Shown: positions 12,701-24,700 of the stretch, in pieces
Layout of the letters: every line of letters starts with the position of its first letter
How positions within the stretch are numbered: position 1 is the first letter of the stretch
DNA from: Lumbricus rubellus
Taxonomy: Eukaryota; Annelida; Clitellata; Crassiclitellata; Lumbricidae
Reading direction: 5' to 3'
NCBI GenBank assembly: GCA_945859605.1
Contig: OX243827.1
Coordinates: forward strand, 8,636,717 to 8,700,716
Length of the DNA: 64,000 nt
Program-made: the position numbers and the translations under genes
The notes under the pieces: model-generated
Told to the model about the DNA's origin: nothing
The model's input: the letters and a program-made list of their open reading frames with translations, nothing else
Database searches by the model: none

Positions 12701-15700
12701 AGATGGAAGAAGAAGACTTGCGGCGTGCAAATCCGCATCGTTGCTTCCATCTGGATCTGTTGGAAGAAACGCTGGGCGTTGTCGAATTTGTAAATTAAAT
12801 ATCGACCTGGGAATTGGAGTGGGAATTTGGGAGGGGGGGGGGGGTCTGGTATACATGTATGCGGGAGGAATCCTCCGAAAATATGATGTTGAAGTGAATA
12901 TTTCTTGGCGTTGATTGTTCCCCATGGCATGCAGATCTGTCTGCTTTTCTTTCGATCTGTCCTCGTCCATGTCCATTGCGGTGCTTTTATGATTTTGGTT
13001 TACCCGCGTTCAATGTATAAGTACGGTAAGCTTATTTTACATGATGTTTAAAAATACACTGTTGGTATTATTGTTGATGTATATTAGGGTGATCCTGTTA
13101 GCGGAACTTTATGTTCCTTTTGGTCTGCTCATTGATGACACTGTATACATGAATGTCTATAGTATATATACTTATACAATAATTTACCTGCATATATCAT
13201 GGTGCTTAATAAAGCATATTGATTGATTGATTGATTGATTTGTTAATTCATTGAACTTTTTCCGCTCTCTGAAGAATATATGAGAAGGTCCAATTTGTAT
13301 TGGGTAGGCCTATACATGTATGTTTCAGCTGCGTTGCATCATGACAGTTGTCGGGATATCCATTTTTTATAAATCGTATGCAATATACGATTATGTTCTC
13401 GAATTGACTGTATACCATATTCCCCTCCGATTGCCTATAGCCTATTGCAGTTCTTTCTGTCAGTCTCTCTTCTTCCTTCACTCTTCTTAAAACCTCCATG
13501 TTTCTTTTCATGCACCACCATACATAGGCTTTTCTCATCTCACGCAAAGATTCTCTCATGAAACTCATGTGCTTCTGCTTTTCAGGGTGGCCGTTGGAGT
13601 TGCCTCTTTTCGAGTTAGACCCATCGACCAGTCAGGTGGTCTTCGAAGGTGACCTTTTACCTCTGACCTGCCGCGTATCACCTGGAGACGCTACTGACCT
13701 CGTCACGGTCGGTTGGTACAGAGACGGCAGTCCAGTCCTCCACTCCAACACCATCACCATTACAGAGTGGCACAGTTCGGATGACACGATCGAAGTACAG
13801 ATCGTTCTAGAACAGTTGTCTCTTGATCACTCCGGTGTCTGGCAGTGTAACGTTGAATCCAACCATGGGAACGTCTCCAAGACAGTGGCTGTTGTCGTTG
13901 TACCAAAGGACACCGTCTTCTGCCCGTCCCTTGTGACGACAACGAGCAGGGGTCGGTACGATTGGCCGAAGACCGTGGCCGATGTCACCCGGGATCTACC
14001 GTGTGAGATGGGTCCTGCGTTGGAGTATAGAGAATCGAAGTCTGCTCGTGCATATCAATACTGTGACAGTCGTGGAGTTTGGATCGGTCTGACCGTCGAA
14101 CAATGTCAGTTCTCCAACAATTTCACTCGCACTCTTGCAGAAATGATTCAGGTCAGTATTATGCACTATCGTACAGCAATACTTATACATGCATACCGTA
14201 TACAATGCATGCATGCATACATACATACATACATACATACATACATACATACATACATACATACATACATACATACATACATACATACATACATACATAC
14301 ATACATACATGCATGCATGCATGCATGCATGCATGTATGCACGTATGCATGCATGCAACCCCAATCTCCCCGCCCTCAAAGAATCCCCCCATGCATGCAT
14401 GCATGCATGCATGCATGCATGCATACATACATACATACATACATACATACATACATACATACATACATACATACATACATACATACATACATACATTCAT
14501 ACATACATACATACATACATGCATGCATGCATGCATACATGCATACATGCATACATACATACATGCATGCATGCATGCATGCATACATGCATACATACAT
14601 ACATACATGCATACATACAACTATGTATGACATACATACATACGTACATACGTGCGCACGTGCGTACGTGCTTACATGCGCACATGCGTACGTGCGTACA
14701 TGCTTACACATAGCCTACATGCGTACGTGTGTGCACATACGTACGTGCGTACATGCGTGCACGCGTGCGTGCGTACATGGGTACACGCAGGCATATGTAC
14801 ATGCATGCATGCATGCGCACATGCATACATTTGGCTTATGGTGCTACTCTAGTATGCCAGTTTATCCCATGTGTCTGTTTAAATTTCTGTATCTTTCAAG
14901 GTACAGAGAAACAACAGCGATAAGAAATTGTGCAGGTGGTTAGAAGTTGTATATTATAATTATATGCTTTTGGGGTCATTTGTTCTTTGTATTCAGATGC
15001 TACTATTCGTTTAAGTCTAATTGAGTGTATACATAGAATCATGCGTGTTACTTCTGTAGATGTTGAGAGACAACTCATCACGACGTCATGTGCCTTTGCT
15101 TCTTCTGGCCAATCGATTGAAGATCTTAGTCGGCGATGGTCAGAAAGTAACCGACACCATTGACATTATCCTCATATCTCAGATACTTCAAGAATTCAGC
15201 AACATGATTGAAGACTTCGATAAGGTCAATAGCGTAACCTTCTATTGAATCTATTCTAATGAAATGCAATAGTATTAATAATAATTATTCTGTGGCATAG
15301 CCAATACGATCGTGATTCTATTGAATGCTATATTCACTGCTCAGTTGCAAATACATACTGATGCATGAATTCATAAATGGATGCATGCATGTATTATGTA
15401 GCCTATATGTATATGTATGCATGATGCATGTATGTATGCATGTATGTATAATTGTATATGTGTGCATTGTGTATGACATGATTGTATGTACGTGTGTATG
15501 TATGTATGTATGTATGTATGTATGTATGTATGTATGTATGTATGTATGTATGTATGTATGTATGTTTGAATGTTTGTATCAGTACCTTTTGAATGTATGT
15601 GTAATACTTGTGTATTTGTATTTTCCTTGTCTGTCAGTCTGTATGCATGTATGTACGTACCTACGCTTACATTTATTTATGCATATGCTTGGTGTTGTAT

Positions 15701-18700
15701 GTATATATGCAAGTTATGCATGCATTTATCTATGTATGCATGTATAATATATCCACACAATGAAGCCCATTTAAAGTGCTGTGTAACTGACGTTGCTTCC
15801 TTAACCATATAAGAGACCTATGCGAATGCATTTTGAATGCAGTTAGCAAGTATATGTTCCGTTGCAGATTACTGATATAATATTGGGCATCATCAGCACT
15901 TTATCCGGACTTGACGTTTCACTTCTGAGGGAAGCACAGAAACAAGGAAGAGCCTGCACCAGGTGCGAAAAGTCCATGTCTATAGGACTGAACGTATGGT
16001 GCTTTGTGCGATAAGTCAATCTCATTTTTTGACAGCAAAAACTTCTTCTCTGTCACTCTCGATCGCTGTTATCATCCGCTCATACTATAAATTGTATCAT
16101 ACTGCGGTGTATCGGTTTGAAATTCAATGAAGATTATTTTAAATAGGCTATGGTGTGTGTTTTATGATCTCAGATATCTCAATACTGCATCATATATATA
16201 TACCAACATGAATTTATGGCTCCATAATTTATTGTGTAACACTATTTAAGGATCGAGACAGGTCTTTATACATATAATTATGTCTCAAGGTATGCGCAAT
16301 TGCGCATGTGGATATTGAGTCATTTTCAGTGTCTTATAGACATCTTTGTGATTCAACTAATTAAGACAGGTTTATATTTTCGACCATACAGAGTACAGAC
16401 TATGATCATATAACTATCAAGTGTTGTGTATTTTGAAGGCTCATCAGAACTTTAGAAGAACTCCCTCATCGCTTGATTCAGAAGTGGACAATGATTCGCA
16501 AGATGTCCAATCGCATTGCAATTGAAGCACAGAGGTTTGATATCAATGCAGTGAAAGACGAAGGACTTCAATGTACAGTCTTCCGCGGAGAGACACTAGA
16601 TGACGACTCCGATGCTTTTGCACAGAAGATTCTCAGATGCTTTCCTGGTGATCGTCTGAAGAAGCAGTCGGAGAAAGACAGACATGTAAGTCAGTTCTAG
16701 ATCTTTTGATAATCAGTCAATTGCCTGATAAAGGGATTGTTTCCTTTGTTCTGCTAACTAAATCTAACATGGAATCGGCTCACTGTTGCGCTCCGCCTGG
16801 TGCCTAGAGGTCACACCAGTATGGTCCTTTCGAACTCAATAAATGCGGTATTTAGCCGTAGTTGAAGTGGAGCACTTCTGAGTAAATTACCTTGAAGGTG
16901 CGCTGGTACAAAAATGCACGGTACGTGACGTTTGGGCGCCGCCGTTTGGGCGCCGGCCGTTTGGGCGCCGCCGTTTCGGCGCCGGCCGTTTGGGCGCAAC
17001 GCCGTTTGGGCGCCGGACGTTTCGGCGCGGAAAAAGTTATGTAATGAAAACTTTATTTGTCCAGGAATTTTTAATTCAGCTATGTTTTGTAATGTGCATT
17101 GTTAAATTTAATGTTAACACATCAGGGAATGATTTGATGTTAAATAAAAGCATTCCACGAAGAACTGAATTACTTGCAGAAGTTCAATGTTCGATTTAAT
17201 GTTCACAAACCCAATGTTTTAAAAGATTACTTTCGTATGTAATTATATCTACAAACGTCAAGGTTCTTCCGAAATTCTTCACTCTAACAATTTCGCGCCG
17301 AAACGTCCGGCGCCCAAACGGCGTTGCGCCCAAACGGCCGGCGCCGAAACGGCGGCGCCCAAACGGCCGGCGCCCAAACGGCGGCGCCCAAACGTCCTGA
17401 TCCGAAAAATGCAATAGTAATAATAATTATGATTATGATAATCTCTTCACTGACAAATGTTATATGTATTGCTTTTAGGTACGCGTATGCGTTTAGGCAT
17501 TAATTAGTTAATTAATTAATTAATTAATTAATTCATTCATTCATTTATTCATTCACTCATTCATTCATATGCTTTTACACACTTGCATGCTTGTATGTAC
17601 ATTGTACAGTTGTACACATGTGGGTATGTACGCATGTATCTATGACATCGTATGTAGGCTATGAATTTATGCTGTAAGCTTATTGTATTCTTATCAGTGT
17701 ATGCATGTATTTAGCTGTACGGTACCCTAAAAAATGTCATGTTTAAAAAGCCTTGTACAGACTCCCAATGCCTTTTCAAAGTTTCCAACACATATCGCAT
17801 AAAGGTCCAACTTCGTTATGGTATGTGCGTGTCCGTGATGCTGAACATTAATAATTTTAGTGTGGCTCCCATGCTGTATATATATTTTACCCGTTCTATA
17901 TATGTTCAGTTCAGACACTGCTTTTTGAAAGTAAGATATTATTTGTTAAAATATCCACACTTTTCAATATACTCTTTTAAAACCAAGGACAACCGTTACG
18001 TTCTTAAGGAGTCAAAGAAGTCTGAATATATACTGTATATACATATACTATAGTCTATATACTTTGCAGTGAGCAGCTCCTTTAATCAAACATACACTCA
18101 ACCATAGCAAGCCTTTTTGTAAATTGAGCATTTATATAGCGCCCTTTAGGTTCTTTCAGATGGTCTTTGTCATTGGTCATTCTTAGGTTGGATAGCGTTC
18201 GGTGGAAAGAGTATTGTATAGCCTGGAGATTTGTAATCGTTCATGCCTGATGGAACCCGGTGTGCATAGCCTCTAATTACCTCTTCGTTGGAGAGCAACG
18301 GCAATCAACCGAAGCCACCCGTTGTTCAGTTTGCGGGTCAGTGAACAGGTCCAGTGACTGGCTTCACCGCATGGCATTGAAGATGACAGCATTAGGTCTA
18401 TGGTAGCTCACAATGAGGTGACCCGTAGAGGCGACCCTGCTGCGGTTCATGGCAAGCAAGCACCCTTCGGCCTTTTAAGTTCTGCAGACTGTTTTCCTAT
18501 TGTTATCGGAAGCAACTTATAAGAAAGAGAGACGATGTAGGAATCCGTTTATGGCTCACTGTTTAAATTAAAAGGTTCTGAAAGATTATTATATACCCCA
18601 GTGTAGGCTACTCCACCTGTAATTTGACTTTGCAACAGGGGTTATTTTAAGAAAATTTCTCAACTGCACATAATTATCAGAATAGCATCCTACATCGGGT

Positions 18701-21700
18701 AGATTGGTCATTATTGAGACTAAGGTCTAATTCTTCTTCTTCCTTTTCTTCTTCTTCTTCTTCTTCTTCCTATTTAAAATTTTTTTATTATTATTATTTA
18801 TCATTATTATTATTAATTTATTATTATTATTATTTTATTATTATTAATATTATTATCATTATCATATTGTATTGTATTGTATTGTATTGTATTTAAACAT
18901 TTATAACGCGCCTCTAGTAGGGTAAACCGTTCAGAGGCGCTCCCAGTGCGCAATTCCCCGTGAGAAGAAACAGGTTTTGAGAAGAGACAAAGCAGAGGAG
19001 AGACTACCAGAAAGAAGTGTAGAGCGAACAGAAGGAGAAAAAGCATTCCAAAGAGAAGGACCAATTGAGACAAATGATCGAGACTGAGCCATAGCAGTTC
19101 TAGACCGAGGAACCAAGAGGTCAAATCTGTTGGATGAACGAAGTGGACGGTGGGAGGAAGCCGAGTGAGGACAAAGTAAAACATTAGTCAGATATTTTGG
19201 GGCAAGACCCCGTTGAGCTGTTATGATCAGAGTGAGGATCTTGAATTGTGTGCGAGCACGGAGAGGAAGCCAGTGAAGTTCATGAAACATAAAGGTAGAG
19301 ATGTGAGAGTACTTGGGAAGGCGGGCAATCAATCTAGCAGCTGAGTTGAGAACCGACTGAATCGGTGAAAGACGAATTTTAGGAAGACCAATGAGGAGAG
19401 CATTGCAATAGTCAATTCGTGAGCATATAAAAGCATGAATTAAGGTAGTGAAGATGGAGGAGGAGACAGAGCGACGAATGACTCTGAGACGTCTTAAATG
19501 AAAATATGACGAGCTTGTCACATTTGAAATATGCTCAGTAAAGGTAAGTGAGCTATCAAGTACAACACCCAGATCCCGCACACTTGAAGAGAAGGAAAAC
19601 AGCGGGAATTTTTGAGAGAGCAGAATGAAATCAAGCTTCTGGAGCTGCTGGGGAGTACCTAGCCAGATGAATTGAGTCTTTGAAGTATTAAGCGAAAGGC
19701 GATTAGAAGACATCCATGAGTGGAGATGATTAGTAAGGGATTCAATAAGTGCAACTAACAGCAGCTGGGAAGATGAGGGACCATGGACAGAAGCCTGGAC
19801 ATCGTCAGCAAATAGATGGCCAGCAGCACTACAAATCGGAAAAAGAGAAGAGATGTCAGCCGTGTAAAGAATAAATAGGAGAGGTCCAAGAACTGAACCT
19901 TGAGGGACACCCAGATTAACATGAACCCATTGGGTTCGAGAGTCACCAGATATAATCATTTGAGTTCTTTCAGAAAGGTACGTCTGGAACCAAGAAAGGG
20001 GGAGACCCTTAACACCACAAGAGATCTCAAGACGTTTGAGTAGCATGTCGTGATCGACCATGTCAAAAGCTGAAGAGACATCATAGAGGGCCAACAGACT
20101 GACCTCAGACCTATCAACAGCAGAATAGATTTCAGATAATAAAGAAAGGAGAGCTGTCTCAGTGGAATGATGGGCCCTAAAACCAGATTGATTTTCAGGA
20201 AGGAGACCAGATTGCTCAAGGTAAGGTAGAAACTGCAGAGAGACAAGACGTTCAAGTGTCTTAGAAAGACCGTTGACGTTGCGGTAAACGTTGGAGGAGG
20301 TGCATCAGAAGTTGAGGCACGAAGGCGGTCGATCTTTGTTGACAATGGCTCAAGAAATTCACATGCAGTGAATGCAGGTATTTCAGAGAATCGAGATGAC
20401 TTGCCAAGAAGCCCCGAGATCGACGACCACAGACGTCTGGGATTCTTGGCGTTGCGCGAGACTAGCTTTTTCCAGTGAGCTGCCTCTTTGTGGTGGTAGA
20501 GACGATGTAGGGTGCGTAGCTGGGCAATCCAAGCCAGTCGATCACTGGACATGATAGTGTATCTTGCTAAGCTTATAAACCTATATACCTCTCCAAAGAG
20601 CAGTGTTTAATCTAGTCCCCCTCGGCTGGGGGGAAATTCAGGTTTCTGGGGGGGGGGGCAGACAATCGAGTGTCCGAAGGACTCTCGTGAGGCGCGTAGC
20701 GCCTAGACTGGTAGGGGGAGGGGTATGGGGAGATGATGTGCTCCTCCCCACCCGAAACGTTTTGAATTCCCGCAATGGTAGCATTTTAAGGTGTCATCTT
20801 AACAAAATACCTCTCCTTTTTCAGAGCCTCATCAGAAACTTTTTGAATCTCCAAATTGCAATGGTAGCATTTTAAGGTGTCATCTGAACAAAATACCTCT
20901 ACTTTTTCAGAGCCTTATGAGAAACTTTTTGAATTTCCACATTGCAATGGCAGCATTTTAAGGTCTCATTTTAACGAAATACCTCTACTTTTTCAGAGCC
21001 TCATCAGAAACTTTTTGAATTTCCAAAATGCAATGGTAGCATTTTAAGGTGTCATCTTAACAAAATACCTCTACTTTTCAGAGCCTCGTGAGAAACATTT
21101 TGAATTTCCACATTGCAATGGTAGCATTTAAAGGTGTCATCTTAACAAAATACCTGTAATTTTTCAGAGCCTTATGAGAAACTTTTTGAATTTCCACATT
21201 GCAATGGTAGCATTTTAAGGTGTCCTTTCAACAAAATACCTCTACTTTTTCAGAGCCTCATCAGAAACTTCTTCAATTTCCACATTGCAATGGTGCATTT
21301 TAAGGTGTCATCTTAACAAAATACCTCTACGTTTCAGAGCCTCATCAGAAACTTTTTGAATTTCCACATTGCAATGGCAGCATTTTAAGGCGTCATCTTA
21401 ACAGGATACCTCTACTTTTCAGAGCCTCATGTGAAACTTTTTGAATTTCCACATTGCAATGGTAGCATTTTAAGGTGTCATCTTAACAAAATACCTGTAA
21501 TTTTTCAGAGCCTCATCAGAAACATTTTGAATTTCCACATTGCAATGGTAGCATTTTAAGGTGTCATCTTAAAAAAATACCTGTAAATTTTCAGAGCCTC
21601 ATCAGAAACTTTTTGAATTCCACATTGCAATGGCAGCATTTTAAGGTGTCATCTTAACAAAATGCCTGTACTTGTTCAGAGCCTCATGAGAAACTTGTTG

Positions 21701-24700
21701 AATTTACACATTGCAATGGCAGCATTTTATGGTGTCATCTTAACAAAATACCTGTACTTTTCAGTGCTTATAAGTGTGGGCTAAGACTTCAATAAATATA
21801 AGCAACACTTAACAAAATATAGAAATTTAAAGTTAAATTCACGGCTTTCTAATCTTGTTTGTTACAATCAGTTTAATTAAATTATATTGGCTACTTACAT
21901 TGCTTATGCGAATGTATGTAAAAAAGTAACTGCACAAAACCTGATTTTCAACTGCACAAATTCGTTTTCCAACTACACACTTTGTGTCCAGCTGCACGTT
22001 AAAATAACCCCTGCTTTGCAAGTTACTGACTGCTTTTACTGTGATGCCCTGTCAAAAAAATGGCTTACGTACTTATTTACATCAGATAGAAGCGGCCATC
22101 TATATTCCACCTTCTGCATTCAAGAGCATTTCATCATCACCATCTTCATCATCTTCAGCATCCTCATCATCCTTTCCTCGAGAGCGGAACGAAGATCCCG
22201 AGGATTTCATCTGGGTACAAATCACGATGTTCATGAACTCCAATCTATTTCCGTCTGCAGCGCATGACAACACACCGCATGTCCAGAGTTCAACCGGTGT
22301 TATTTTCACCCAGATCTTCTCTCAGATAGGTAATCTTTCAGATTCGATCATTTTAGGTAGTACGTTATCATCATCATAACAGTTATCGTAAAATACATCA
22401 GCAATAATGATGATGATGATGATAATGATGATGATGATAACGATGATGACGCTGATAATGATGACGATGTCGATCACCATCGTCGTCGTCGCCGTTGCCA
22501 TCGTCATAGTCACCATCATCATCATCACCATCACCATCATCATCATCGTCATAGTCATCATTCATTCATTCATTCATTCATTCAGAGCATTTATATAGCG
22601 TCCTCGTCGTCGTCATCATCATCATCATCGTCATAGTCATCGTCCTCGTCGTCGTCATCATCATCATCATCATCATCATCGTCTTAGACAACAACATCGT
22701 CACGAACAACGCATAGTCATCAATCATCATCAGTGACAGCAACGACACTGTATTTTATTGCACGATGCAATGTAATTCGGTGTGTGTTGTTTCGCACCGT
22801 ATTGCTATAGCTGTTGAAGTCATCTGGCGCTGAGGTTCGACAAAATAATAATAATTAATAAGCAAATAAAATACAGCATAATTATTACAGCATATAGGGC
22901 CTACGTGGAGTTAAGGCAGCAGAAGCGACTCGGGGTTCATAAATCCACATAGACTGAGACCTGAAGTCGCTAACCATGGGCGGAGACTGGGGGGGGGGGA
23001 AGAAAGGGAACGAACGAGTTGTCGAAGGAAGGACGCGAGATTTTTGCCGGACGAATGGCTGAGTCGCCGACGAATTTTTTGCCATCTTGCCGACCAAAAT
23101 TTCTGACGACCTTTTTAACTCATTTGTCCGAAATTTCCAGGAAATAACCCCATTTTCTCTGTCGAAAAAGTTGATGACCTTTTTTTAAAACTTAGGCTAA
23201 TTTAATTTACTTTTAGTCATATTTTTTTCAACGTCACAAGTGTACATATCTTAACTCTTAACGATTGGGGGCACGGAACAAATGCATGGACGGTCCCCCC
23301 CCCCCTAACACTTTCATTGAGGGGAACGTCCCCTGTCCCCCCTAAGTCTCCGCCCCTGTCGCTAACGATGCTTTTCATTGTCTTTAAGGCGGATTGTCTC
23401 ACCCGATAAACGCGACTGACATTGAAGTCCAGTTCATGGCGGATGTCGCGAATGACGGTGGAACGGTTGGACAACTGGTTCATTGGAATTTCTCGGCAAA
23501 CGGTTAGGAGATTGAGTTTAGTTGTTGTGATTGACAGTTGCAATCTCTTGTTACGTCAAGATAAGCGGACGATTTTCATGCAGAAATATTCTGCATTTGC
23601 ATTGTATGTGCACTTGTTATAGCGTCCCTTCAAGCTCTCTCTGTCTCTGTCTCTGTCTCTGTGTCTGTCTCTGTCTCTGTCTCTGTGTCTGTCTCTGTCT
23701 CTGTCTCTGTCTCTGTCTGTCTGTCTGTCTGTCTGCCTCTCTCTATCTCTGTTCAGAGGCGCTCCCGAATGTTCTTTTTAGGCACGCTGGAGTCGGGAGC
23801 GCCTCTGAGTAGTTTTTTGTACTTGAAGGAGCGCTATATAAATGTCCGAATGAATGAATGAAGACCACATACCGGTAGGCCCTACTGCAGTCATGCTTTG
23901 GTTTGCTGTTTTAGATAGTTTGGGAGCTTGGGTCGAGGATGGATGTGGAAACAACTCCAGCGTGGCCAGCGAGAGAAGAGACAAGAAGCTACTTAACAGT
24001 TTCACTTGCCAACAATTGGATTATTTCGCGTTCTCGCAGGTATTTAAATTGAAAACATGATTAAATTGATGAAAGTAATGAAAACATAAAAAGCGAACGT
24101 ATAGAAGACAGTATACATGTATATGACATGTTGAAATTACAATTTAACCCTTTAACGACCAGCGTGTGCTAAAATGCATGGAAAATATATGTATATAGCT
24201 GGTCGTTAACGAGCGAATTCTGGTCACAGATGGGCTAATGTGAATGTGAAAAGCATTAGGCATGCATATGGAATGTTCTTTGCTAATAACTGTCACCACA
24301 AACGTGCTTCTTTCTGCTGTCTCAAACCCACTTTCTTTTCCATGGGTCTTTTAGCATTGAGAGCTTTCTAAATTTATAAGCCTATATTTGCATTCGCAAT
24401 GCAATTCAGTATGCATTGTATAAATATATACACTGTATGTTGTATGCATATAATGCTACGTATATGTATTGTTGTGTATAGATATGTAGACTTATGTATA
24501 ATTATATACATATAACTATATATGTTTCAATAAATAATATAGCATCATTGTAAATGAAGTGGTGAGCGATAACGACGACAGCGACTATAATAATGCAATT
24601 GTCTCTTTTTCGATTGCTTAACCCATACAATGCTTGTAAAGCTGAAATTGATGCACGAACTGATGATGTATCTAATTCAGAGTCATCCGTCAGCATCTTC

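Noticed and set aside
13996..14713. Several 110-180 codon frames reading YIHT, HACM or YVCM
   Set aside because: Frames of the ATAC/ATGC array on both strands; the true exon ends at 14151.
20735..21770. Regular repeats resembling a CRISPR array
   Set aside because: This is eukaryotic DNA; the 85-bp units are contiguous without unique spacers, so it is an ordinary tandem repeat.
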